Assembly (NCBI GenBank): GCA_016703605.1
Contig: JADJBU010000001.1
Span: 62,001-126,000, forward strand
DNA length: 64,000 nucleotides
From: Candidatus Villigracilis adiacens
GTDB taxonomy: Bacteria; Chloroflexota; Anaerolineae; Anaerolineales; Villigracilaceae
Direction of reading: 5' to 3'
A model generated the notes under the pieces. The model ran no database searches. It worked only from the letters and a program-made list of their open reading frames with translations, and had not been told where the DNA came from. The position numbers were made by a program, and so were the translations under genes. Within the stretch, counting starts at the first letter, position 1. Each line of letters starts with the position of its first letter. Shown piece by piece: positions 42,518 through 49,205 of the stretch.

Positions 42518-43250
42518 AGGGAACCTCGGCCGTCTCGATACGGTGTTTGCCGTTATGGGTAATGGTATCCACCTGCCCATCCACCAGGTTGATGGTTCGT
42601 TGCGTATGCACCGCCGTCTTCGGATCGTGCGTCACCATCACGATGGTTGTGCCCTGCTCGTGCAATTGATGCAGCAGGTTCATGATCTCCGTGCCGGAGC
42701 GGGTATCGAGATTGCCCGTCGGCTCGTCTGCGATGACCATAACCGGGTCGTTGATGAGTGCGCGTGCAATTGCCACGCGCTGCTGCTGTCCGCCGGAGAG
42801 TTCATGCGGCTGATGATTCATGCGCGAGCCGAGTCCAACCAATTCGAGCATCGTTCGCGCCTTTTTCAAACTTTCTTCCTTCGTCTTTGGGTTGACTCGG
42901 TTGTACAAAAATGGCAGGGTCACATTTTGCAGGGCAGTGGTTCGTGCCAGCAGGTTGTAGGCTTGAAAGATAAAACCGATCTTCTGGTTGCGGACGGATG
43001 CCAATTGCACCTTGTCGAGTTGACTGACATCTTCGCCGTCCAAAAAATACTGCCCCGCTGTCGGCTGGGAAAGACAACCGAGGATATGCATCAGTGTGCT
43101 TTTGCCCGAGCCGGAAGGTCCCATGATGGCGACGAACTCGCCCTGATGAATATCAATATTGACTCCGTTCAACGCCGCCACCTGAATATCGCCCATACCA
43201 TAGACCTTGGTGATGCCCACAGTTTTTATGATGCTGTGTGCCGCGCTCAT
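42504..43250 (-). CDS. MacB-type ABC transporter ATPase
   Basis: A 248-residue ATPase of the LolD/MacB group. Walker A is MGPSGSGKSTLMHILGCL (about 42), the signature is LSGGQQQRVAIARAL (about 147), and Walker B is VMVIADEPTGNLDTRSG. The start overlaps the adaptor stop by four bases. It powers export by the adjacent permease with the MacA-like adaptor. Export of peptides, antibiotics or lipids is typical of the group; the substrate cannot be told. Confidence 0.93.
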   Translation of the reverse strand: MSAAHSIIKTVGITKVYGMGDIQVAALNGVNIDIHQGEFVAIMGPSGSGKSTLMHILGCLSQPTAGQYFLDGEDVSQLDKVQLASVRNQKIGFIFQAYNLLARTTALQNVTLPFLYNRVNPKTKEESLKKARTMLELVGLGSRMNHQPHELSGGQQQRVAIARALINDPVMVIADEPTGNLDTRSGTEIMNLLHQLHEQGTTIVMVTHDPKTAVHTQRTINLVDGQVDTITHNGKHRIETAEVPYEAN

Positions 43251-44731
43251 TGCGTCTCCACAATGCCTGTCGTGACAGTTTCGCCCGCTTCAATTCCAGA
43301 GACGATCTCAGCGTACAACAAATCTTGAATCCCAACTTCCACCACGCGCAAACGCGGCTCGCCATTTTCCATCACAAAGACCGCGTACTGGTCGCCCGCC
43401 TTGTGCAACGCCTCGATCGGAATCAGCACCGCATCTTCCGCGCGTCCGCCGATCACGTCCACTGAGGCGGCCGTGCCAAGTGGAAGTTTGAAATCGCCCG
43501 CGTTGATTTCGGTCAACTGCACCAGCGCCCGCACCACCGAGGTATTGTTCGAGGAAAACAAACCGGGGTCGACTTGTGTCACCATGCCGTTGTAGGTTTT
43601 GTCCGGCAGAATGTCGAAGATTACGTCGGTCTCATAACCAACCACCACGCTCGCCCAATCGGATTCATCCAGGTACACTTCGAGATATGGCTGGCTCAAA
43701 TCGGCAATCGTCACAACCGACGAACCGCCGCTCACGCTGTCGCCGATGGAAATGTCGATGGACATGATCGTGCCCGAGATTGGGGCAATGAGCCGCGTTC
43801 CATCCAGATCGGCTTGCGCAGTTTCCAGCGCAGAACGGGCTTGCTCCAATTCGGTCAAGCCGCTGCCGGTTGCATTATCCGGCACATCGCCGCCGGTCAG
43901 CGCGGCATACAGATATTCGGCTTCCTGCAAGGTGGCTTTGGCAAGTTCCAACTCCGCCCGCGCCGCAAGGATTTCGCCCTCCGAAGGCGCGTTCAACTCC
44001 GTGCCATCCGAAAAATATTTCGGCAGGTAATAGCTGACATATCGTCCCTGCGCTTCCTTCAAGGCATTTTGAGCGATCTTAAGATCGGACTCGGCTTTCT
44101 CCAGAGCCTTTTTCGCCTCCTCATCATTCGGCGACTCTTTGACCTTCGCCTCAGACTCTGCCACGGCTAATTCTGCTTCGGCGAGCTTGTCCTCCGCCCG
44201 CAACGCTTCCGGGCTGATGAGATATGCGAGAGTACTCCACGCATCTGAGACGCTTGTCGTTGCCTCTGCGATCGTCTGCTGGGCGGTGGCGATGGCGCTG
44301 GGGGAGGTCAATTCGAGATAGGCGCGGTTCGCTTCGAGATAAGCGGTTTGCGCGTCAGTATCGTCAACTTGAGCCAGTAACGCGCCCGCCTCCACTTTAT
44401 CGCCGACCATCACAAAGACTTCGGTCACATCGCCTGCGGTGCTGAAAGCCAGATCGCTTTCGTTCTCAGAGATGAGCGTGCCTGTTCCGCTGGCATAGAT
44501 GATGAGATCGCCGCGTGTGGCGTTTGTGGTTTGCAGCGCATTTTCGCTGGTGGTCTCGTTGGTGGTCTGCGTACTTTGATAATACGCATATCCGCCGCCG
44601 CCCGCCGCCAGGGTGAGGACGACGATGGCGGCAATCCAGATCGTCTTTTTCGGCAGTTTGGATAGTTTGGAAAGAAGAGCTATTCCCCGCGCCCTGCCCG
44701 GCGCATCGTTGGAGTTTGTTGTCATGGACAT
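43247..44731 (-). CDS. MacA/HlyD-type periplasmic adaptor, first copy
   Basis: A 494-residue membrane-fusion protein. One helix (KKTIWIAAIVVLTLAAGGGGYAYY) is followed by lipoyl half (LAFSTAGDVTEVFVMVGDKVEAGALLAQVDDTDAQ), an unusually long helical hairpin (~120-300), and a second lipoyl half (GTRLIAPISGTIMSIDISIGDSVSGG). It ends with the PIEALHKAGDQYAVFVMENGEP barrel. I start at the ATG at 44731 because the proposed -10 at 44774-44779 excludes the earlier frame start, and AGGGAATTC lies just upstream. It opens the efflux operon and overlaps the ATPase by four bases. Confidence 0.87.
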   Translation of the reverse strand: MSMTTNSNDAPGRARGIALLSKLSKLPKKTIWIAAIVVLTLAAGGGGYAYYQSTQTTNETTSENALQTTNATRGDLIIYASGTGTLISENESDLAFSTAGDVTEVFVMVGDKVEAGALLAQVDDTDAQTAYLEANRAYLELTSPSAIATAQQTIAEATTSVSDAWSTLAYLISPEALRAEDKLAEAELAVAESEAKVKESPNDEEAKKALEKAESDLKIAQNALKEAQGRYVSYYLPKYFSDGTELNAPSEGEILAARAELELAKATLQEAEYLYAALTGGDVPDNATGSGLTELEQARSALETAQADLDGTRLIAPISGTIMSIDISIGDSVSGGSSVVTIADLSQPYLEVYLDESDWASVVVGYETDVIFDILPDKTYNGMVTQVDPGLFSSNNTSVVRALVQLTEINAGDFKLPLGTAASVDVIGGRAEDAVLIPIEALHKAGDQYAVFVMENGEPRLRVVEVGIQDLLYAEIVSGIEAGETVTTGIVETQ

Positions 44732-44773
44732 GAATTCCCTGTCTGTAAGTGATGGAAACGATATTTCCCCCAC

Positions 44774-44811
44774 AATATAAAAAACATAACTGTGAAAACG
44801 CTGTGAAATTC
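44774..44811 (-). promoter_or_regulatory. promoter of the efflux operon with a TTTCACAG direct repeat
   Basis: On the minus strand, TTTCACAG-CGT-TTTCACAG forms an 11-base direct repeat (44790-44810 on the plus strand). Ten bases after the proximal TTTTCACAG comes TATATT (44774-44779) as a -10 box. The adaptor ATG is 43 bases further on. No good -35 is present, so an OmpR/PhoB-type activator bound at the repeat is likely. The same layout occurs twice more in this spacer. Confidence 0.75.
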
Positions 44812-44865
44812 ATGAGCGAAACGTGCGCGTTTATTTCTCACAAATCGCTCACTGCTTTCTTGGCT

Positions 44866-44890
44866 TTTTCACAGGTTGAATTTCTACAAT
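44866..44890 (+). promoter_or_regulatory. TTTTCACAG-N10-TACAAT promoter of the first short transcript
   Basis: TTTTCACAG at 44866-44874 is followed after exactly ten bases by TACAAT at 44885-44890. Further CTCAC units lie upstream at 44838 and 44849, 11 bases apart. Transcription would start near 44897 and run into the terminator at 45014-45050. Confidence 0.7.
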
Positions 44891-44896
44891 GGGGGC

Positions 44897-45050
44897 GTTC
44901 AACCAATCCTGGTTGAGGAAAGGAGGTCGCAGCGACCTTGACCCCGCTTCAATGGTTCGATCTCTGAAAGGAGGTGGATTCGTCAGCGTAAACGAAATCC
45001 TGTAGGCAAGATGAGCGTCCCCCGCACCCTCCCTGCGGGGGACGCTTTTT
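44897..45050 (+). ncRNA. short transcript with two AAAGGAGGT sites and a 17-codon frame
   Basis: Predicted ~155-base RNA. It holds a hairpin TCAACCA/TGGTTGA, then AAAGGAGGT whose AGGTCGC pairs with GCGACCT, then an ATG frame at 44952-45005 (MVRSLKGGGFVSVNEIL), inside which a second AAAGGAGGT occurs at 44967-44975. It ends in a strong terminator. It may be a leader-peptide regulator or an sRNA. A minus-strand frame over the same place looks spurious. Confidence 0.5.
45014..45050 (+). terminator. strong intrinsic terminator
   Basis: AGCGTCCCCCGCA and TGCGGGGGACGCT form a 13-bp perfect stem with a seven-base loop, followed by TTTTG. It ends the proposed short transcript and insulates the downstream promoter. 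Confidence 0.9.
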
Positions 45051-45078
45051 GTTTTCATGGCTCACATTACTCTCAGTG

Positions 45079-45125
45079 TTTTCACAGTTATTTCTTTGCT
45101 TTTTCACAGTTTTAATTTTTAGAAT
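45079..45125 (+). promoter_or_regulatory. TTTTCACAG-N10-TAGAAT promoter of the second short transcript
   Basis: TTTTCACAG occurs at 45079-45087 and again at 45101-45109, exactly 22 bases apart (two helical turns). Ten bases after the second comes TAGAAT (45120-45125). Transcription would begin near 45132. The layout is identical in spacing to those at 44774-44811 and 44866-44890. Confidence 0.75.
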
Positions 45126-45131
45126 ACCGGA

Positions 45132-45236
45132 ACCTTCCTCGGGGTTTCCGTAGTGGCGGTTCCTGCCTGACCCAACAGGAAATTGTGTTCCCCAACCTCC
45201 CGCTTCCCCTCCCTTGTACCGCCACTACGTTTTTTT
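45132..45236 (+). ncRNA. short RNA closed by a 12-bp end stem and T-run
   Basis: CGTAGTGGCGGT at 45149-45160 pairs perfectly with ACCGCCACTACG at 45218-45229, followed by seven T. The enclosed ~57 bases hold a smaller TCCTG/CAGGA stem and C-rich single strands (CCCCAACCTCCC). With the promoter in front this is either an independent small RNA or an attenuated leader of the glycosyltransferase gene that starts at 45268. I do not recognise an RNA family. Confidence 0.55.
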
Positions 45237-45267
45237 ATTCTGAACGCAAAGAGACCGTCAAAAAAAC

Positions 45268-47331
45268 ATGAACAAAACAGACACCGTAAGCTCGTTCAAT
45301 ATCCCCTCCAGTCTGGCGCAAAGTAAAAGCAAAATTCTATCCCTGTTTGCGCTGACGCTCATCCTTTTGCTGGGCGCGTACCTGCGTTTTATCAATCTCG
45401 ATTCACTGGGATACGTCAACCATTACTATGCCGCTGCTGTCAAAAGCATGTTGCAATCCTGGAATAACTTCTTCTTTGTTGCGGCGGAACCGGGCGGTTC
45501 CGTGTCGGTGGACAAGCCCCCGGTGGGATTGTGGTTACAAGCCATTTCCGCCTATTTTCTCGGCGTGAACACGCTTGGCTTGCTGCTGCCGCAAATTCTT
45601 TCAGGGCTGGCAGCTGTGGTTCTGGTCCATCACCTCGTCCGCCGTTCGTTTGGCGCAGCAGCCGGTTTGCTTGCCGCGCTGGCTTTGGCTGTCACTCCTG
45701 TCGCTGTGGCGGTGGAGCGCAACAACACCATTGACAGCATCATGATCCTCTTCCTGTTGCTCGCGGCGTGGATGTTCATCAAAGCTACTGAAACGACGAA
45801 GCGGCGTTTTCTGTTTCTCGGCGCGTTGTTCATTGGCATCGCCTTCAACGTCAAAATGCTGGCGGCGTACCTGCCCATCCCCGCGTTCTTCGCGCTCTAC
45901 TTTCTGGGCGCACGCGAAAACGCGTGGAAAAGGATCGGCAAGATCGCGCTGACGGGCGTCCTGGCGCTTGCCGTCTCCTTCGCGTGGGCAATTGCCGTGG
46001 ACTTGACTCCCGCCGACCAGCGTCCATACGTGGGCAGCAGCAGTGACAACTCCGAACTTACGTTGATTCTCGGATACAACGGAGTCAACCGCCTGCTGGG
46101 GATGAGACGCGGCGGCGGGGCGACTCCAATCGAACGCGCCGCCTCAGACTCGGCTGGAGATGGGTCTTCGCCAGAGAATTTATCCATCCCCTCGGGCAGA
46201 CGCCCGCAATCGCCGGCGGATTCGGAACGTTCGCAGCGGAGTCCAAACCAGGATGGCGGCAGCCAGCCCGGGGGGAGTTCCAGAAGCGGCACTCCATCCG
46301 ATATCGGTGAGAAAGGGGCGTTGCGGTTGTTTATCGCGCCGTTAAGCAAGGAGACCAGCTGGCTTTTGCCGATTGCGCTGACGGGCATTTTGTTGCTTGT
46401 GTCTGGACGATGGACGTTTCCGCTTTCGGAAAAACATCAGGCATTGGCTCTGTGGGGCGGGTGGTTGTTGACGGGCGGTGTCTTTTTCAGCGTGGCGTCC
46501 TACTTCCATGAATATTACCTGACCCTGCTCGCCGCGCCGCTGGCTGCCCTGGTTGGGATCGGCATCATTGAACTGTGGCGGCTGGGCGAAAGGCGCACAT
46601 ATTTTGCCGCTGTTTGTTTTGTTGTGTCTGCCGCATTGACGATTGCCTTCCAGTTTTACACGGCTTCGGCGTTTGCGGAATCTCCCGCCTGGCTTTTGCC
46701 GACAGTCATCGTCGCGCTCGTCGGCGCGATTCTAACGATTGCATCCCTCAAAGTCCGCCGGTTGAAGTTGACAGGTGTTGTCCTGCTGATCCTTTCGATG
46801 TTTATCACCCCGGGGATTTGGTCTGCGTATACCGCTTTGAATCCAGGCAGGAATCTTTCATTGCCTGCGGCTTATTCGGGAAACGGGAACAGCCCGTCGA
46901 ACAACGGTAATGCGAGCGTGAACCAAACCTTGTTGGATTATCTCGAGGAAAACACGCAGGATGTCGAATATCTGGTGGTGGTTCCTTCGTCCATGCAGGG
47001 CTCGGATTATGTGCTTGCTTCGGGGCGCCCCGTCCTTTATGCCGGGGGATTCAAAGGCAGTGATGAGGTCGTCACTGCCGAAGATTTAGCCCAGATGGCG
47101 GCAGACGGCGAAATCCGTTATGTGTATTGGGGTTCGCAGGGAAGCGGGAATAAATCCGAAATCTCGAATTGGATTGCATCCGCCTGCGCTGTGGTCGAGG
47201 GATTCGATACCGTCACCCGTAATTCCGGCGCGCCAGACGGTACATCCACAGGCGCGGGTTCACCCTCGACCTCCGATGCGCGTTCCGGGGAGAATCAATC
47301 CATCACGCTATATGACTGCGAGGTTCAATGA
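45268..47331 (+). CDS. YkcB/ArnT-like membrane glycosyltransferase (GT39/83 type)
   Basis: A 687-residue polytopic protein. Helix 1 (SLFALTLILLLGAYLRF) and the loop SLGYVNHYYAAAVKSMLQSWNNFFFVAAEPGGSVSVDKPPVGLWLQAISAYFLG are typical of YkcB-type mannosyl-like transferases, which use lipid-linked sugars. A Ser/Gly/Pro-rich insert at about 270-345 separates helices. The C-terminal ~180 residues are an extracytoplasmic domain with YLVVVPSSMQGSDYVLASGRPV. It heads the plus-strand group that continues with two lipoproteins. Target and sugar are unknown. Confidence 0.87.
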   Translation: MNKTDTVSSFNIPSSLAQSKSKILSLFALTLILLLGAYLRFINLDSLGYVNHYYAAAVKSMLQSWNNFFFVAAEPGGSVSVDKPPVGLWLQAISAYFLGVNTLGLLLPQILSGLAAVVLVHHLVRRSFGAAAGLLAALALAVTPVAVAVERNNTIDSIMILFLLLAAWMFIKATETTKRRFLFLGALFIGIAFNVKMLAAYLPIPAFFALYFLGARENAWKRIGKIALTGVLALAVSFAWAIAVDLTPADQRPYVGSSSDNSELTLILGYNGVNRLLGMRRGGGATPIERAASDSAGDGSSPENLSIPSGRRPQSPADSERSQRSPNQDGGSQPGGSSRSGTPSDIGEKGALRLFIAPLSKETSWLLPIALTGILLLVSGRWTFPLSEKHQALALWGGWLLTGGVFFSVASYFHEYYLTLLAAPLAALVGIGIIELWRLGERRTYFAAVCFVVSAALTIAFQFYTASAFAESPAWLLPTVIVALVGAILTIASLKVRRLKLTGVVLLILSMFITPGIWSAYTALNPGRNLSLPAAYSGNGNSPSNNGNASVNQTLLDYLEENTQDVEYLVVVPSSMQGSDYVLASGRPVLYAGGFKGSDEVVTAEDLAQMAADGEIRYVYWGSQGSGNKSEISNWIASACAVVEGFDTVTRNSGAPDGTSTGAGSPSTSDARSGENQSITLYDCEVQ

Positions 47332-47351
47332 CCGATAAATAATATGCGCGT

Positions 47352-47411
47352 AACGTCCCGAAGGCTTTCGCAAATCAAGCCTGTTGTTCGACTAAACCTT
47401 CGGGACGTTTT
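47352..47411 (+). terminator. long-stem terminator after the glycosyltransferase
   Basis: AACGTCCCGAAGG and CCTTCGGGACGTT pair over 13 bp across a 32-base loop and are followed by TTTT. This closed-ends layout resembles the RNA at 45149-45236. It would separate the glycosyltransferase from the lipoprotein gene at 47457. Confidence 0.75.
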
Positions 47412-47456
47412 GGCAGAACTGTCTTGCACCAAAACCAAAAACCAAAAAGGAACAAT

Positions 47457-48194
47457 ATGAAAAAAATATTTTTGACAACATTGCTTTTGCTGACCGCTCT
47501 CTTGAGCGCCTGCGCGACGACTCCCGCCGCATCGGATTCCCAGGACACTCCAGGAGACGCAACCGCTGTGGCGGAACTTGTCACTCAGGGATTGACCGCC
47601 GCCGCGCCTGTGGCGACCAACAAGCCCGCTGAAACGACTTCCGTTCAGTTGACGAGCGATTACGAAAATGCCGTCTCTGTGGAGATGCAACTGGCGCTCG
47701 GAATGATGAATCTCGAGGGGACGGCAAACGCAATCACGAAAGAGCAGGCGGCTGCCTTGCTGCCTTTGTGGACTTTATTCTCCACCCTGAGCCAGAGCAT
47801 GATGCCGGATATGAGCAGTATGGGGCAGGGACAGGCGGGAGGCACGCCCCAGCCGCCGACCGTGGACGAAGATGCACAGAAACAACTGGCGGAGTTGACC
47901 GAACAGATTCGATCCGCGCTGACGGTTGAGCAGATTCAGGCGATTGCCGATATGAAGATCACGCAGGAGTCGGCGCAGACGATCATGCAGGAATTGGGAT
48001 TGGAGATGAACGCTCCGCAGGGGGGCGGCGCGCCTTCTGATGCCGGTGGGCAGGGCGGGCAGCAACCTCCCAGCGGAGATCAAGGCATGGGCATGCCGCC
48101 CACGGATGGAGGTCAGATGAGAGGCGGGGGGTTCATCCGGCCGCAATTGCTGGAAGCGCTGATCAAATATTTGGAAACGAAGTCCGCTTCCTGA
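47457..48194 (+). CDS. Gly/Pro-rich lipoprotein, copy 2
   Basis: A 245-residue lipoprotein (lipobox LSAC). It repeats the pattern of the protein at 40415-41068: AITKEQAAALLPLWTLFSTLSQ, LTVEQIQAIADMKITQESAQTIMQELGLEM, then a Gly/Pro/Met-rich stretch (GGQPPSGDQGMGMPPTDGG) and a helical end PQLLEALIKYLETKSAS. AAGGAACAAT precedes the ATG. Being the counterpart of copy 1, it is probably part of the same duplicated envelope unit. Its FW partner starts 21 bases downstream. Confidence 0.82.
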   Translation: MKKIFLTTLLLLTALLSACATTPAASDSQDTPGDATAVAELVTQGLTAAAPVATNKPAETTSVQLTSDYENAVSVEMQLALGMMNLEGTANAITKEQAAALLPLWTLFSTLSQSMMPDMSSMGQGQAGGTPQPPTVDEDAQKQLAELTEQIRSALTVEQIQAIADMKITQESAQTIMQELGLEMNAPQGGGAPSDAGGQGGQQPPSGDQGMGMPPTDGGQMRGGGFIRPQLLEALIKYLETKSAS

Positions 48195-48215
48195 TGGAGT
48201 CGAATCTGAAAAGAA

Positions 48216-48956
48216 ATGAAAGCAAAATTTGCAACCCTGATTGTTGCCTTCGCATTGATGCTGTCTGCCTGTGGCGCGGAGGAGAGAGAAGGACTTGTTG
48301 ATGAATCGGCGGTAAATGGGGTGTATACCCAGGTGGCGTTGACGCTCTCCGCGCAGCCGATGGTCGTCACGCCGACATTCGCGCCGACGTTGACTTTGGC
48401 GCCGACGACCACGTTGATTCCCACCGCCCTGAGAACTGCAACGTCTGCCCCGGTTTCTTCCTCGTCTGGCGGCGGAGCGGTGGGTTGTGATAACTCGGAC
48501 TACCTCAGCGATGTCACCATCCCGGATGGCACGGTGATTACGCCCGGTTCCACCTTCACCAAGACGTGGAGTTTGCAGAATACCGGCTCATGCGAATGGA
48601 CGACTTCCTATTCCATCGCATTTTACAGCGGCGATGCCATGAGCGGGGCGACAACCACCTTGAGCGAAGCGGTCAGTTCGGGCGGAAGCGGGAGCATCTC
48701 GGTCGAACTGACCGCCCCGACCACCACCGGCTCGTATATTGGATATTGGCGTTTGCAGAATGCGTCCGGGGTTTCATTTGGCGGGGCGGTTTATGTGCAG
48801 ATCGTCGTCTCCGGCAGCACCGCCACAACGACCTACACCCCAACCGCGACCAGCGAAGACGAAGCGACCAGCACGCCCACTTCCACCACCGAACCGTCTT
48901 CCACGCCGGAGCCAACGAAAACGCCCGCGCCGACGGAGACGCCGACACCGGGATAG
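48216..48956 (+). CDS. lipoprotein with NBR1-type FW domain, copy 2
   Basis: A 246-residue lipoprotein (lipobox LSAC at about 19). After a linker comes the FW domain (SDVTIPDGTVITPGSTFTKTWSLQNTGSCEW, AEAVSSGGSGSISVELTAPTTTGSYIGYWRLQNASGVSFGGAVYVQIVV). The last ~50 residues are Thr/Pro repeats (TPTSTTEPSSTPEPTKTP). It is the counterpart of the copy at 38297-38956, but has the Thr/Pro tail at the C-terminus, where the other has it before the domain. It follows the Gly-rich lipoprotein, mirroring the efflux side. Confidence 0.87.
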   Translation: MKAKFATLIVAFALMLSACGAEEREGLVDESAVNGVYTQVALTLSAQPMVVTPTFAPTLTLAPTTTLIPTALRTATSAPVSSSSGGGAVGCDNSDYLSDVTIPDGTVITPGSTFTKTWSLQNTGSCEWTTSYSIAFYSGDAMSGATTTLSEAVSSGGSGSISVELTAPTTTGSYIGYWRLQNASGVSFGGAVYVQIVVSGSTATTTYTPTATSEDEATSTPTSTTEPSSTPEPTKTPAPTETPTPG

Positions 48957-49004
48957 GTTGAAACGGGATCGTATTGCGTTGCGCACCTATTGCATCGGTA
49001 CAAA

Positions 49005-49053
49005 TCAAAAGCGGCGGAGAATTTTCTCCGCCGCCCACGCTCGCCTGCGAAAA
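49005..49053. repeat. dispersed hairpin repeat, copy 2
   Basis: The stem GCGGCGGAGA/TCTCCGCCGC at 49011-49034 has a four-base loop. The outer sequence TCAAAAGCGGCGGAGA to ACGCTCGCCTGCGAAA matches the copy at 5487-5537. It lies between the FW lipoprotein and the BTAD regulator; nothing else is recognisable in this ~250-base spacer. Confidence 0.8.
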
Positions 49054-49205
49054 TGCGCCCCGCCGGATAGATTCCGATTGCGGTTGTACTCGTTTGATTT
49101 ACCAGATCTGTTTGCGCAAAAACGCAGGGACGTAGCGCATGAGTCGTATCCATGAATCCATCCATGCTGTAACGGAAAATGAATTTGCGATACACTGTAG
49201 GCAAT

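Noticed and set aside
42396..43328. 310-residue plus-strand frame
   Set aside because: It lies opposite the MacB ATPase gene, whose Walker and signature motifs are unmistakable.
44849..45058. 69-residue minus-strand frame in the promoter spacer
   Set aside because: It runs through a terminator stem and three promoter boxes and has no protein-like pattern or ribosome site.
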